Part shown: in pieces, positions 21,311-30,399 of the stretch
Position numbering within the stretch: the stretch's first letter is position 1
How the letters are laid out: each line of letters opens with the position of its first letter
NCBI RefSeq assembly: GCF_028737205.1
Contig: NZ_JAQZAL010000008.1
Coordinates: 124,001-188,000 of the forward strand
DNA length: 64,000 bases
Source: Actinomycetospora lutea
GTDB lineage: Bacteria; Actinomycetota; Actinomycetes; Mycobacteriales; Pseudonocardiaceae
Direction: 5' to 3'
Notes under the pieces: model-generated
Told to the model about the DNA's origin: nothing
Seen by the model: the letters and a program-made list of their open reading frames with translations, nothing else
Databases searched by the model: none
Made by a program: the position numbers and the translations under genes

Positions 21311-22729
21311 TCACCGCAGGGCGAGCCCCGCGCGGGAGATGCGGTCGAGGGCCTCGCCGTCGGTGAAGTCGGGGTCGATGCCGTCGGCCTCGGACACGAC
21401 GACGCGGTCGCCGAGCTGCGCCGAGGCGTAGCCCTGGCCGCTGAGCGCGGGCGGCGCGCCGGGGTAGCCCCGCCCCTCGCGCAGGAGGTCCGAGACGTTG
21501 CCGGTGCCGTTGCTGTCGACCAGCGACCGGAACGCCGTCGCGGTGGTCGTGTCGGCCAGCTGCACGGTCGCGACGGCGATGACCACCTCCTGGCCCTCGG
21601 CGTTGCCCGACCACAGGGACCGGTCGAGGTGCAGGCACCCGCGCTCGCGCAGGAAGGAGGCCGCCTCGTTGTAGGCGTGGCCCTCGCAGGAGGTGTCGGT
21701 GGTGGCGACCTGGCGCGTGTACGTCACGCCGTCGACCACGCGGGTCGCGGCGGGATCGACGGGCGGGTCGGTCCCCACGGCCGCGCGGCCGACGAGGACC
21801 GCCAGACCGAGGGCGACGAGGAAGGCCGCCACCGCGGCGACGGTGAGGCCACGCCAGCCCCAGACCCACTCGGGCAGGCGACGCCCGTAGCGCCCGCGCG
21901 CGGCCTGCGCCGCCCGCCCGGCCCGGGCGAGCCCGCCGATCCCGACGGAGGCGGCGCCGGCCGGGGGCCCGGAGGACTCGGGCGCGGAGGACGGGAGACG
22001 CCCGGTGCGCGGGAGCGGGGCGGCTCCGGGCTGGGAGCCCGGCTGTGACTCCGGATGGGACCCCGGCTGTGACGCCGGCTGTGACCCCGGCTGCGACCCC
22101 GGCTCCTGGACCGGCACCGGGGTGGTCTCGGGGGCCGCGCCGGCCCGGAGCGCCGGGGTGTCCGGCGCGAGGAAGCCGGCCTCGGCGAGGCGGTCGTCGT
22201 CGGGCACGTGGTCGCCGAGGCGGAAGGCGTGCAGGAGGCGCCGCAGGTCGGCGACGTCGATGACGCGGAACGAGCCCACCGGCGCGGTCAGCGCGGCGCG
22301 GGCGTCGTCGTCCTCCCCGACGCTGGGCAGCACGCGACGGGGCGCGGCGCACGCCGGGTCGGGGAGGCGCAGCAGGCGGTCGAGCTCGTCGAGCACGGCC
22401 TGGACGGTGGGGCCGCCGCCCGCGGAGCCGAGGAGGGCGCCCGGGCTGCTCCCCGACGGGACCTCCGGGGCGCGTCCCCCGCCGGCCGCGACCGTCTCCC
22501 GGGCCCGCTCGCGCTCGCCGGCGGGCAGCGCGGCGAGGCCGATGACGCCGTCGGGGCGCAGCATGACCGCGTCGAGGGGGCCGTCGGGACCGCCCGGCAG
22601 CGCGACGGCGACACCGGGCACCGGGGCACCGCGCTCCGCCTCCTCGAGCAGGGCGCGCACCGTCGCCACCCGCTCCGGAGCGATACCGAGACGGGGATCG
22701 GGGGCCAGCACCAGCATCCGATCCTCCAC
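21311..22729 (-). CDS. Unknown single-pass membrane protein with QPGS repeats
   Basis: 472 aa. The N-terminal half (1-205) is a soluble alpha/beta region with no family I recognise. Next comes a Pro/Gln/Ser linker of 4-residue repeats (QPGS, about 207-234), a basic Arg-rich patch, one membrane helix (about 297-318, AVAAFLVALGLAVLVG) and a ~150-residue extracytoplasmic domain with two cysteines (DTSCEGHAYN and RERGCLHLD) that may form a disulphide. This looks like a cytoplasmic sensor tethered to an external domain. ATG 22729 or 22717 could be the start. Confidence 0.75.
   Translation of the reverse strand: MEDRMLVLAPDPRLGIAPERVATVRALLEEAERGAPVPGVAVALPGGPDGPLDAVMLRPDGVIGLAALPAGERERARETVAAGGGRAPEVPSGSSPGALLGSAGGGPTVQAVLDELDRLLRLPDPACAAPRRVLPSVGEDDDARAALTAPVGSFRVIDVADLRRLLHAFRLGDHVPDDDRLAEAGFLAPDTPALRAGAAPETTPVPVQEPGSQPGSQPASQPGSHPESQPGSQPGAAPLPRTGRLPSSAPESSGPPAGAASVGIGGLARAGRAAQAARGRYGRRLPEWVWGWRGLTVAAVAAFLVALGLAVLVGRAAVGTDPPVDPAATRVVDGVTYTRQVATTDTSCEGHAYNEAASFLRERGCLHLDRSLWSGNAEGQEVVIAVATVQLADTTTATAFRSLVDSNGTGNVSDLLREGRGYPGAPPALSGQGYASAQLGDRVVVSEADGIDPDFTDGEALDRISRAGLALR
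22031..22109 (-). repeat. Tandem 12-bp repeats (QPGS linker)
   Basis: About six copies of a 12-bp unit similar to GGCTGTGACCCC on the plus strand, encoding QPGS/QPAS/HPES units in the linker of the membrane protein. Confidence 0.85.
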
Positions 22730-22816
22730 GTTCGGGGGACATGGACCGTGCTCAAGGTAACCGAGCGGGTCACGAACCGATCACGGCCCCCGCCCGGCGG
22801 GTCGTGGTCGCCCTGC

Positions 22817-23626
22817 TCACCGCGACAGGCGCCGCCGCTCCCCCATGCGGGCGACCAGCGGGACCGCGACCCTCGCGACCCCCGGCAGCGCCGCCGAGGT
22901 CCGTTGGAGCGCCGCGCGCCAGCCCGGCACGGTACGCAGTGCCCGGCGGGAGCCGAGCATCCCCATGCCCGCGTCGACGACCTCGTCCACCGAGAGCAGC
23001 CGGGTGCCGGTGAACAGCAGCGCGGCGCTCGGGCGGTGGGCGACCTTGCTGACGAGCGAGGTGTCGACGACGTCCGGGCACAGGGCCCGCACCCGGATCG
23101 GCCGGCGCACCGAGGCCAGCTCGATGTCGAGGGCCTGCGAGTAGCTCAGCGCCGCGGCCTTGCTGGCCCCGTAGGTCGCGAAGCCCGGCGTCGGGCCGAG
23201 ACCGGAGAGCGAGACGACGTTGAGGACGTCGCCGCGCCGCATGACCTCCACCGCCGCGCGGCAGCCGTGCACCACGCCGAGAGTGTTGACCTCGAAGGTC
23301 GCCGCGACCTCCTCGTCGGTGGACTCCCACACCGAGGCCGTCGTGAGCACCCCGGCGTTGTTGACCCACACCGTGACGTCGCCGATCCCGGCGGCGGCCA
23401 GCGCCACCGCGCGGTGCGCCGAGGGGTCGCGCACGTCGAGCGGCATCGCCGTCGCGGGGCCGTCGAGCGCGTCCGCGGTGGCCTGCGCGGCGGCGGCGTC
23501 GACGTCGGTGACGACGAGGTGGTGGCCGCGGGCCGAGAGCGCGGCGGCGAGACCGGCGCCGATGCCGCGGCCCGCGCCGGTGACGACCGCGACGGCCACG
23601 CGTCCCTGTCCTGGATCGGGGTGCAC
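22817..23626 (-). CDS. SDR family oxidoreductase
   Basis: 269 aa classical short-chain dehydrogenase. The cofactor loop TGAGRGIG is at 16-23, VNNAG follows strand 4, and the active-site Ser and Y-x-x-x-K are in SLSGLGPTPGFATYGASKAA. The C-terminus is basic and hydrophobic, as in membrane-associated lipid-active SDRs. GTG 23626 has CAGAAT six nt upstream, a leaderless pattern; an internal GTG (23599) behind AGGGA is the alternative. The substrate is unknown. It is divergent from the YjbQ gene. Confidence 0.88.
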   Translation of the reverse strand: MHPDPGQGRVAVAVVTGAGRGIGAGLAAALSARGHHLVVTDVDAAAAQATADALDGPATAMPLDVRDPSAHRAVALAAAGIGDVTVWVNNAGVLTTASVWESTDEEVAATFEVNTLGVVHGCRAAVEVMRRGDVLNVVSLSGLGPTPGFATYGASKAAALSYSQALDIELASVRRPIRVRALCPDVVDTSLVSKVAHRPSAALLFTGTRLLSVDEVVDAGMGMLGSRRALRTVPGWRAALQRTSAALPGVARVAVPLVARMGERRRLSR

Positions 23627-23679
23627 GGCGGCATTCTGGACCGTCCGGCCCAGCACGGCTCCGCCTACCCTCGGCTCCC

Positions 23680-24090
23680 GTGTACAGCGAGGAGATCGAG
23701 GTCCGCACCGGCGAGCGGGAGACCGTCCGGGACATCACGCAGGACTGCGCGCGGTTCGCCGCGGACGCCGGGACGCCCGACGGCCTGCTGCACGTGTTCG
23801 TGCCCCACGCGACGGCCGGCGTGGCCATCATCGAGACCGGCGCGGGCAGCGACGGCGACCTGCTGACCCAGCTGCGCGAGCTGCTGCCCGCCGACGACCG
23901 GTGGTCGCACCGCCACGGCTCGCCCGGCCACGGCCGCGACCACGTCCTGCCCGCGCTCGTGGCGCCCTCGATGTCGGTGCCGGTGCTCGGCGGGCGGCTG
24001 GCGCTGGGCACCTGGCAGTCGGTGTGCCTCGTCGACACGAACGGCGACAACCCGAGCCGCAAGGTACGGCTGAGCTTCCTCGCTGGTTAG
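23680..24090 (+). CDS. YjbQ / UPF0047 family protein (secondary thiamine-phosphate synthase-like)
   Basis: 136 aa, typical length. The conserved core is visible: FVPHATAGVAIIETG, then WSHRHGSPGHGRDHVLPAL, with the invariant histidines, and LGTWQSVCLVDTNG near the C-terminus. The family shows weak thiamine-phosphate synthase activity in vitro and its true role is unclear. The GTG at 23680 is preceded by TACCCT (23666-23671) with 8 nt spacing. Confidence 0.9.
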   Translation: MYSEEIEVRTGERETVRDITQDCARFAADAGTPDGLLHVFVPHATAGVAIIETGAGSDGDLLTQLRELLPADDRWSHRHGSPGHGRDHVLPALVAPSMSVPVLGGRLALGTWQSVCLVDTNGDNPSRKVRLSFLAG

Positions 24091-24120
24091 GGGCTGGTTA
24101 GGGCCCGGTCAGGGGGCCGG

Positions 24121-25323
24121 TCAGGCGGGTCCGCACGAGTCGGCGAGCCCTTCGGGGCTCGTGGCGTGGTCGAGCGCCAGGGCCGCGGCCCCGTGCAGCG
24201 CCCCGTCGTCGCCGTGCACCGCGTCGAGCACGGGCACCGGCTGCGCGCGGCGGAAGGCCATGAGCCCGCGGACGTAGGCCTCGTCGAACCCCGGCGCCGC
24301 CCGCAGGCCGCGGGCGAGGCCGCCGAGCACGACGACGTCCGGGTCGTGGACGTGCACCAGGCCGGCGACGCCCCGGGCGAGCACGGCTGCGACCCGGCAC
24401 ACGGCGTCCGCGGCGGCCGCGTCCCCGCCGGCGGCGCGCTCGAGCACGGCGACGGCGTACGAGCGGGGGTCGTCCGGCTCCGGCTCGCCCAGGTACCGGG
24501 CCAGCGCGCGCCCGTCGACCTCGGGACCCCAGCAGCCCCGCGCCCCGCAGGAGCAGGGCCGTGCCGGGTCGCCGAAGGGCAGGTGGCCGTACTCGCCCGC
24601 CTGCCCGTGCGCGCCGAGGTGCGGGCGGCCGTCGAGCAGCAGCGCGCCGCCCAGGCCGACCTCGACGGTGAGAAAGACCGCGGTCGCCGCCCCGGCCGCG
24701 GCGCCCGTGCGGGCCTCGGCGACGCCGGCGAGCGTCGCGTCGTTGCCCACGCGCAGCGCCACGGGGTCGGGGCCGCAGCCCGCGTCGAGCGCCGCGGTGA
24801 TCGGCGCGAGGTCGACGGCGTCCCAGGCCAGCTCGGTGGCGCGCACCAGGCCGTCGTCGGAGACGGGCGCGGGGGCGGCCAGGCCGACGGCGACCGTGCG
24901 GTGCCCGGCCGCGACCTCGCCGACGACGGTGCGCAGGGCGGCGGCGACGTGCTGGGGGTCGCGGTCGTGGCGCTCGCTGACGACGTCGGTGACGTGGCCG
25001 TCGAGGCCCGCGAGGCCGACGCGCCAGTCCTCGTGGCGCACGTCGACCGCGACCACCCGGGGCCCGTCGGGGGCGGGCAGCAGGGTGGTCGTCGGTCGCC
25101 CGCGGCCCTGCACCGGCGCGCGGTGCTCGCAGATCCAGCCCGCCTCGCGCAGGCGCGTGACCGTCTCGGTCACGGTGGCGCTCGACAGCGCGAGGCGCCG
25201 GGCCAGCTCGACGCGCGTCAGCCCGGGGCGCCGCCGGACCTCCGCGAGGACCTCCGCCTTGGTGCGCCAGCGGTCCACGCGGGCGCGACCGGGCTCACGT
25301 CCGGTCTCCGTTGACGCGGTCAT
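24121..25323 (-). CDS. ROK family transcriptional regulator
   Basis: 400 aa. An N-terminal winged helix (about 18-60, LTRVELARRLALSSATVTETV) is fused to a ROK sugar-kinase-like domain with GEYGHLPFG and the zinc cluster C-x-CGARGCWGPE. The ATP-binding DxGxT motif is degenerate (VDVRHEDW), so it is more likely a sugar-sensing repressor of the NagC/XylR type than a kinase. It is divergent from the HAD-MFS operon, its probable target. ATG 25323 follows CATAAT by 7 nt. Confidence 0.88.
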   Translation of the reverse strand: MTASTETGREPGRARVDRWRTKAEVLAEVRRRPGLTRVELARRLALSSATVTETVTRLREAGWICEHRAPVQGRGRPTTTLLPAPDGPRVVAVDVRHEDWRVGLAGLDGHVTDVVSERHDRDPQHVAAALRTVVGEVAAGHRTVAVGLAAPAPVSDDGLVRATELAWDAVDLAPITAALDAGCGPDPVALRVGNDATLAGVAEARTGAAAGAATAVFLTVEVGLGGALLLDGRPHLGAHGQAGEYGHLPFGDPARPCSCGARGCWGPEVDGRALARYLGEPEPDDPRSYAVAVLERAAGGDAAAADAVCRVAAVLARGVAGLVHVHDPDVVVLGGLARGLRAAPGFDEAYVRGLMAFRRAQPVPVLDAVHGDDGALHGAAALALDHATSPEGLADSCGPA

Positions 25324-25330
25324 GGCACTG

Positions 25331-25358
25331 ATTATGCTCGGACAACGAGAATATTCAA
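25331..25358 (-). promoter_or_regulatory. Promoter of the ROK regulator
   Basis: On the minus strand, TTGAAT (25358-25353), a 16-bp spacer and CATAAT (25336-25331) sit 7 nt before the ATG. The -35 overlaps the palindrome GAATATTC (25349-25356), an AT-rich island in GC-rich DNA that could be the regulator's own operator. Confidence 0.5.
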
Positions 25359-25394
25359 CCTCCGCCACTCCCCGCCGTATCGGAAGGACCTGCC

Positions 25395-26054
25395 GTGACA
25401 CTGCACGCCGAGGCACCCGCCCGCCGGGTGGCCTGCGGGTTCACCGCCGTGCTCCTGGACATGGACGGCACCCTGGTCGACTCCGACGCCGCCGTCGAGC
25501 GGTCCTGGCGCACGTGGGCGCACCGCTGGGGCGCCGACCCCGCCGCCGTGCTCGCCGTCATGACCGGGCACCCCGCCGAGAGCACCGTGCGCCGCGTGCG
25601 CCCCGACCTCGACGAGGCCCTGGTCGCCGCCGCGACGCGCGACCACCTCGAGCACGAGTACGTCGACCTCGCCGACGTCGTCGCCGCGCCCGGCGCCCAC
25701 GACCTCGTCGCGCACCTCGACGCCACCCACACGCCCTGGGCGGTCGTGACCAGCGCCGACACCCGCCTCGCGCGGGCCCGGCTCGGCGCCGCCGGCATCG
25801 ACGCGCCGGTGATCGTGCCCCGCGACATGGTCGTCGAGGGCAAGCCCGCCCCGGACGGCTACCTCATGGCCGCCGAGTTCCTCGCGGTCGACCCGGGCGA
25901 CTGCCTCGTCGTCGAGGACTCCGCCGTCGGCGTCGCCGCCGGGCGCGCCGCGGGCGCCACCGTCGCCGGCCTGCGCGGCGAGCCCGCCGACGTCCCGGTC
26001 GACTCCCTCGCCGACGTCGTCCCGACCCTGCTCGCCCAGGAGGTGGCCGCGTGA
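25395..26054 (+). CDS. HAD-IA family sugar-phosphatase-like hydrolase
   Basis: 219 aa. All four HAD motifs are present: LLDMDGTLVDSD (nucleophile and acid Asp), VTSAD, KPAPDGYL and VVEDSAVGV. The helical cap between motifs I and II is of the C1 type, as in beta-phosphoglucomutase and glycerol- or deoxyglucose-6-phosphatases. GTG 25395 has AAGGA upstream. It is the first gene of an operon with an MFS transporter and is divergent from the ROK regulator, pointing to a sugar-phosphate substrate. Confidence 0.85.
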   Translation: MTLHAEAPARRVACGFTAVLLDMDGTLVDSDAAVERSWRTWAHRWGADPAAVLAVMTGHPAESTVRRVRPDLDEALVAAATRDHLEHEYVDLADVVAAPGAHDLVAHLDATHTPWAVVTSADTRLARARLGAAGIDAPVIVPRDMVVEGKPAPDGYLMAAEFLAVDPGDCLVVEDSAVGVAAGRAAGATVAGLRGEPADVPVDSLADVVPTLLAQEVAA

Positions 26055-27283
26055 CCCCGCCCACCGCCACCGAGACGCCCACCCCGGTCCGGCCGCCGGA
26101 GCGCACCACGCCGCGGTCGCGCGTCCCCGCCGGGGTGAGCCTCGCCGCCCTCTCGCTCGGCGGCCTCGCCATCGGCACCACCGAGTTCGCCAGCATGGGC
26201 GTGCTGCCCGGCTTCGCGAGCGACCTCGGGGTCTCGGTGCCCACCGCCGGTATCGCGATCAGCGCCTACGCCATCGGCGTCGTCGTCGGTGCCCCGCTGA
26301 TCGCCATGGTCGGCGCCCGCTGGCCGCGCAAGAAGCTCGTCGTGGCCCTGGCCGTCTCCCTCGTCGTCGCCAACGCGCTGTCGGCGATCGCGCCGTCGTT
26401 CGTGCCGTTCGTCGGCCTGCGCTTCCTCGCGGGGCTGCCGCACGGCGCCTACTTCGGCACCGCCGCGGTGCTCGGGGCGGCCCTGGTGCCCCCGGAGCGC
26501 CGCGCCCGCGCCCTCGCGACGGTGATGCTCGGGCTGACCGTCGCGAACATCGTCGGCGTCCCTGCCGCCACGTGGCTGGGCGAGACCTTCGGGTGGCGCA
26601 GCGCCTACGTCGCCGTCACGGTGATCGCCCTGATCACGGTGCTCGCCGTCGTCACGCTCGTCCCGAGCCCGAAGGAGGCCGGCGGCGGCAGCCTGCGCAG
26701 CGAGCTCACCGCCCTGACCCGTCCCCAGGTCTGGCTCACCCTCGGCGTGATCGCCGCCGGGTTCGGCGGGCTCTTCGCGGTCTACAGCTACATCAACCCG
26801 ATCCTGACCAACCAGGCCGGGGTCCCGGCGACGACCATCCCGCTGCTGCTCGGCGCGCTCGGCGTGGGCATGACGGTCGGCAACGTCGCCGGCGGCCGCT
26901 TCGCCGAGAGGGCCCCGCGGGCCACGATCGCGATCGCGCTGGTGGTCTACGCCGCCGTGCTCCTGGCGTTCACCGTGGCCGCGCACGACGCGATCGCGGC
27001 GACCGCGGGCCTGTTCGCGCTGGGCTTCGTCGGCATGTCGGCCGGCCCCGCCCTCATGGGCCGGCTGATCGACTTCGCCGCCGAGGGCCCGTCGCTGGCC
27101 GCCGCGAGCTTCCACTCGGCGTTCAACGTGGCCAACGCGGTGGGCGCCGCGCTCGGCGGGCTCGTGCTCGCCGCGGGCCTGGGCTACGACGCGCCGGCCG
27201 CGGTCGGCGCGGTGCTGCCGCTGCTGGGTCTCGGCGTCCTCGCGGTGTCGGTGGGCCTGGAGCGGCGCAGCACGCACCCGTAG
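26051..27283 (+). CDS. MFS transporter (AraJ-like, 12 TM)
   Basis: 410 aa with about 12 hydrophobic helices. It belongs to the DHA1/AraJ-type group: GTTEFASMGVLPGFASDLGVS at helix 1, then motif A-like GARWPRKKLV after helix 2. The GTG overlaps the HAD gene stop (GTGA), so the two are coupled. The likely role is export of a sugar or drug-like compound under ROK control; the substrate is not readable from sequence. Confidence 0.85.
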   Translation: MTPPTATETPTPVRPPERTTPRSRVPAGVSLAALSLGGLAIGTTEFASMGVLPGFASDLGVSVPTAGIAISAYAIGVVVGAPLIAMVGARWPRKKLVVALAVSLVVANALSAIAPSFVPFVGLRFLAGLPHGAYFGTAAVLGAALVPPERRARALATVMLGLTVANIVGVPAATWLGETFGWRSAYVAVTVIALITVLAVVTLVPSPKEAGGGSLRSELTALTRPQVWLTLGVIAAGFGGLFAVYSYINPILTNQAGVPATTIPLLLGALGVGMTVGNVAGGRFAERAPRATIAIALVVYAAVLLAFTVAAHDAIAATAGLFALGFVGMSAGPALMGRLIDFAAEGPSLAAASFHSAFNVANAVGAALGGLVLAAGLGYDAPAAVGAVLPLLGLGVLAVSVGLERRSTHP

Positions 27284-27320
27284 GCCGCCCGCTCCCGCCC
27301 GCTCCCACTGGCTCCCGTCC

Positions 27321-27340
27321 GCTCCCGCCGGCGCGGGAGC
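27321..27340 (+). terminator. Hairpin after the MFS gene
   Basis: GCTCCCGC-CGGC-GCGGGAGC, perfect 8-bp stem, 37 bp after the MFS stop. It is preceded by several direct copies of CGCTCCC. No U-tract follows. Confidence 0.5.
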
Positions 27341-27372
27341 GCGGCGGGAGCGCCGCGGCGCAGCCTGCCGGC

Positions 27373-28572
27373 ATGACCACCGGGACCGTCCACGACCTCG
27401 CCGACGACCTCAGCCTCATCGAGGGCCATCACCCGCAGTCGCTGTGGGAGGACCCCGACCTGCCCACGATCGGGGTGTACCGCCGCGGCCCCCGGCTCTA
27501 CCTGCTCGACACCGGGGTGGGCCCCGAGCAGCGGGACGCCATCCGCAAGGTCGCGGCGCGCCACGACGGGCTGCAGGAGGTCGTCCTGCTCAACAGCCAC
27601 GGGCACATGGACCACCTGGGCAACAACGACGTGGTGACCGAGCTCGGGGTGGGCACCGTGCGCCACTACGTCCCGCGCGACGCCCGCGCCGCCCTGGACT
27701 TCGCGGAGTTCTTCCGCTCGATGTACGCCCGCGGCCTGCCCTACTTCGACTACCTGCGCGGCCTGCACCTCGACCCCGACCGCGTCGCCGCGCTGCTGCG
27801 CGCTCTCGGCGCCGGCCCGCAGCTGGGCACCGACGACGTCGCGGCCCTCGGTGCCCGCCTCGACGAGCTCGGCCTCGCCCCCGCGATCAGCCCCTTCGTG
27901 CCCTCACTGGTCGTGGACATCCTGCTCAACACCTATCCCCCGGTCTTCCCGAACATCGCGCAGATGGTCGACTACGAGTCCCTCGGCCCGGCCTCGGAGA
28001 TCCGGATCGGCGACACCACCTGGACCGGGTGGACGTTCACCGACGAGCAGGGGCGCCCGGAGGTCCATGCGCTGCAGTCGTGCGGCCACGCGGCCGGTGG
28101 CCTGGTCTTCCACATCCCCGACCACCGGGTCCTGCTGCTCGCCGACGAGACCAGCTCGGTGCCGATCTGGTCGGACACCGTGCCCGCCAACACGATCGCC
28201 ACCGTGCGGCGCGCGCTCTCCCTCATGGACAGCGGCCACGTCACGACCGTGTGCGCGGGGCACCGCCCGATGCTGCCGGCCGAGGGCGACCAGGCCCGCC
28301 AGGCCCTGCAGGGCGTGATCTCGTCGGGCGAGGAGTTCGCGACGACCGTCGATGCCGCCGTCGCCCGGCATCCCGACGGCGTCACGATCGACGACCTCTA
28401 CGACGAGCTCGTGGCCTCGGCGGACCCCCGCTCGACGATCGCCCTGCTGGTGGGCCTGCAGTTCCCGGTGTTCTCCACCTTCCTCAAGCTCACCCTGCTC
28501 AACCACTGCCTGCTGAGCGGCTTCACCGAGGGCGTCGGCGCGAACGGCCGCCCGACGTTCCGCGCGGGTTGA
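27373..28572 (+). CDS. Metallo-beta-lactamase fold hydrolase
   Basis: 399 aa. The zinc motif H-x-H-x-D-H is NSHGHMDHLGNN at about residues 75-86. Later ligands are probably the His in QSCGHAAGG, the Asp in LLLADETS and the His in VCAGHRP. The C-terminal ~90 residues form an extra helical region. It is likely a lactonase or thioesterase-type enzyme, but the substrate is unknown. ATG 27373 has CAGCCT six nt upstream. Confidence 0.82.
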   Translation: MTTGTVHDLADDLSLIEGHHPQSLWEDPDLPTIGVYRRGPRLYLLDTGVGPEQRDAIRKVAARHDGLQEVVLLNSHGHMDHLGNNDVVTELGVGTVRHYVPRDARAALDFAEFFRSMYARGLPYFDYLRGLHLDPDRVAALLRALGAGPQLGTDDVAALGARLDELGLAPAISPFVPSLVVDILLNTYPPVFPNIAQMVDYESLGPASEIRIGDTTWTGWTFTDEQGRPEVHALQSCGHAAGGLVFHIPDHRVLLLADETSSVPIWSDTVPANTIATVRRALSLMDSGHVTTVCAGHRPMLPAEGDQARQALQGVISSGEEFATTVDAAVARHPDGVTIDDLYDELVASADPRSTIALLVGLQFPVFSTFLKLTLLNHCLLSGFTEGVGANGRPTFRAG

Positions 28573-28577
28573 GCGCC

Positions 28578-30005
28578 GTGCAGGCCTCCCGGCACAGCTG
28601 GCTCGTCCTCGTGGCGATGACCGGCTCGCTGTCCATGGTGATGCTCGACCAGACGGTGGTGTCGGTCGCGCTGCCCGCCATGACCCGCGAGCTGCCCCTC
28701 ACCCCCACGGGCCAGCAGTGGGTCGTCAACGCCTACGTGCTCGCCATGGCGGCGCTCGTCGCCCTCGGCGGCAAACTGGGCGACCGGTGGGGCGGGGTGA
28801 CGGCGTTCCGCGCCGGGGTGACCGTCTTCTTCCTCGCCTCGCTGGCCTGCGGGCTCGCGCCGGCGGGCGAGCTCGGCGAGCCGTGGCTCATCGCCGCCCG
28901 CGCGGTGCAGGGCGCGGGTGCGGCGCTGATGATGCCGGTGTCGGCCGCGATCGTCACCGACACCTTCGCCCCCGGGGACCGGGGCCGGGCGATGGCGATC
29001 TACGTCGGCATCGGCCAGGTCTTCCTCGCGGTGGGACCGCTGATCGGCGGCGTGCTCACCGAGTCGGTCTCGTGGCGTCTCGTGTTCTGGCTCAACGTTC
29101 CGGTCGGCCTGGCCGCGCTGGCCCTGGTCCACCTCGCGCGGCCGGCCGACGTCCGGAGACCGGGCGGATCGGTGCGGGCGACGTCGGTCGCCCTCCTCGT
29201 CGGCGGCGTGGGCGCGTCCGTGCTCGCGGTGCAGCAGGCCTCGCGCTGGGGCTGGGGCGCCCCCGCCACGCTGCTGACGCTCGGGGCGGGCCTGGCCCTG
29301 ACCGCCTGGTTCGTGCGCCGGCAGCTGCGCGAGGAGGTCCCGCTGGTCGACGTGCGGCTGTTCGCGGGCCGGGCGTTCCTCGGCGACGTCGCCGTGCTGG
29401 GGCTGGTGCAGTTCGGGCTGCTCGCGGTGGTGCTGTACGCCTCGCTCTACCAGCAGGACCTGCTCGGGCTGAGCCCGATCGCCGCCGGCGCCGGGGTGCT
29501 CCCGCTCGTGCTCTCCCTGGCGGTCGCCGCGCAGCTCGGCGGCCGCTGGTACGACCGCGCCGGGGTGCGCGCGCCCGTGCTCACCGGGCTCGCCGTGAGC
29601 GCCGTCGGCCTCGCCGCCTGGGCGGTCTCCCTGCCGGCCCTGACCTACGGGCTGCAGGTCCCCGGCATGGTGCTCACCGGCCTCGGCCTCGGCCTGGTCA
29701 TGTCCCCGACCAACACCGACGCGCTCGGACGCGTCGCCGCGGACGAGCGCAGCCAGGCCTCCGGTCTCGTCCAGACCGTGCGCCAGCTCGGCGGCACCCT
29801 GGGCGTCGCCGTGATCGGCGCCGTCGTCCTGGGGCTCGAGGCCGCCGGGACCGGCTCGCCGTCGCCGCAGGGGGCGGCGGACGCGATCACCGTCGGCTTC
29901 GCCTGCGCCGCCGCGGTCTTCGTCCTCGCGTTCGGAGCGGGCCTTCGGCTCCTGCCCCGCGCCCGGGTCGGCGGCACGGATCCCTCCCCGGCGCCCGTCC
30001 CCTGA
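28578..30005 (+). CDS. MFS exporter, DHA2 / EmrB-QacA type (EfpA-like)
   Basis: 475 aa with about 14 membrane helices. The N-terminal MLDQTVVSVALPAMTRELP and GKLGDRWGGV (motif A) are typical of DHA2 drug exporters, and QASGLVQTVRQLGGTLGVAV is the conserved late-helix motif. In M. tuberculosis the EfpA exporter lies next to proS, as here apart from the intervening regulator, so orthology is plausible. GTG 28578 is used; TTG 28569 overlapping the previous stop is the alternative. Confidence 0.87.
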   Translation: MQASRHSWLVLVAMTGSLSMVMLDQTVVSVALPAMTRELPLTPTGQQWVVNAYVLAMAALVALGGKLGDRWGGVTAFRAGVTVFFLASLACGLAPAGELGEPWLIAARAVQGAGAALMMPVSAAIVTDTFAPGDRGRAMAIYVGIGQVFLAVGPLIGGVLTESVSWRLVFWLNVPVGLAALALVHLARPADVRRPGGSVRATSVALLVGGVGASVLAVQQASRWGWGAPATLLTLGAGLALTAWFVRRQLREEVPLVDVRLFAGRAFLGDVAVLGLVQFGLLAVVLYASLYQQDLLGLSPIAAGAGVLPLVLSLAVAAQLGGRWYDRAGVRAPVLTGLAVSAVGLAAWAVSLPALTYGLQVPGMVLTGLGLGLVMSPTNTDALGRVAADERSQASGLVQTVRQLGGTLGVAVIGAVVLGLEAAGTGSPSPQGAADAITVGFACAAAVFVLAFGAGLRLLPRARVGGTDPSPAPVP

Positions 30006-30014
30006 TCGACGCCG

Positions 30015-30030
30015 GTGGCCGGACGGCCAC
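30015..30030 (+). terminator. Short hairpin after the DHA2 exporter
   Basis: GTGGCC-GGAC-GGCCAC, 10 bp after the stop codon. Confidence 0.4.
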
Positions 30031-30105
30031 ACGCGGTTCCGCGACGAGTCACTCACGGTGAGCGATACAGCCGATCAGGTGGTGCACGACCGGGGGTCCC
30101 GGATC

Positions 30106-30111
30106 TAGGGT
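30106..30111 (+). promoter_or_regulatory. -10 box of the SARP-type regulator
   Basis: TAGGGT ends 6 nt before the GTG at 30118, leaving no room for a ribosome binding site, so the transcript is probably leaderless. Confidence 0.55.
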
Positions 30112-30117
30112 CGGCCG

Positions 30118-30399
30118 GTGCGGGTGCGCGATCTGGGACCGGTGCTCGTGGAGTCCGACGGCGTCGAGCGCTCGTGCCCGGGCGTCAAGCAGGCGGCGAT
30201 CCTCGCGACCCTGGCCATGCACGCCAACCACCGGGTGCCGGTCGAGGACCTGGTGGTCGCGGGGTGGGGCTACGACGCGGCCACGAGCACGTCCAGCGTC
30301 GAGAACCACCTGTGGCGGCTGCGCCGGATCCTCGAACCGACGCGAGCGGGCCGGCGCGGGTCGTGCCTCGTCAGCGACGCCGGGGGGACCGGCTGGTGA
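30118..30399 (+). CDS. AfsR/SARP-type regulator, N-terminal DNA-binding part (split)
   Basis: 93 aa. It carries the winged-helix domain of the OmpR/SARP type (VKQAAILATLAMHANHRVPV, then VENHLWRLRRILEP) but stops after LVSDAGGTGW. Full-length relatives continue directly into the BTAD domain. Adding one G to the G6 run at 30382-30387 would give LVSDAGGDRLVIPPDDVDS and restore one frame. The stop TGA overlaps a GTG of the next frame (GTGA), so a coupled two-protein arrangement is also possible. Confidence 0.7.
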   Translation: MRVRDLGPVLVESDGVERSCPGVKQAAILATLAMHANHRVPVEDLVVAGWGYDAATSTSSVENHLWRLRRILEPTRAGRRGSCLVSDAGGTGW

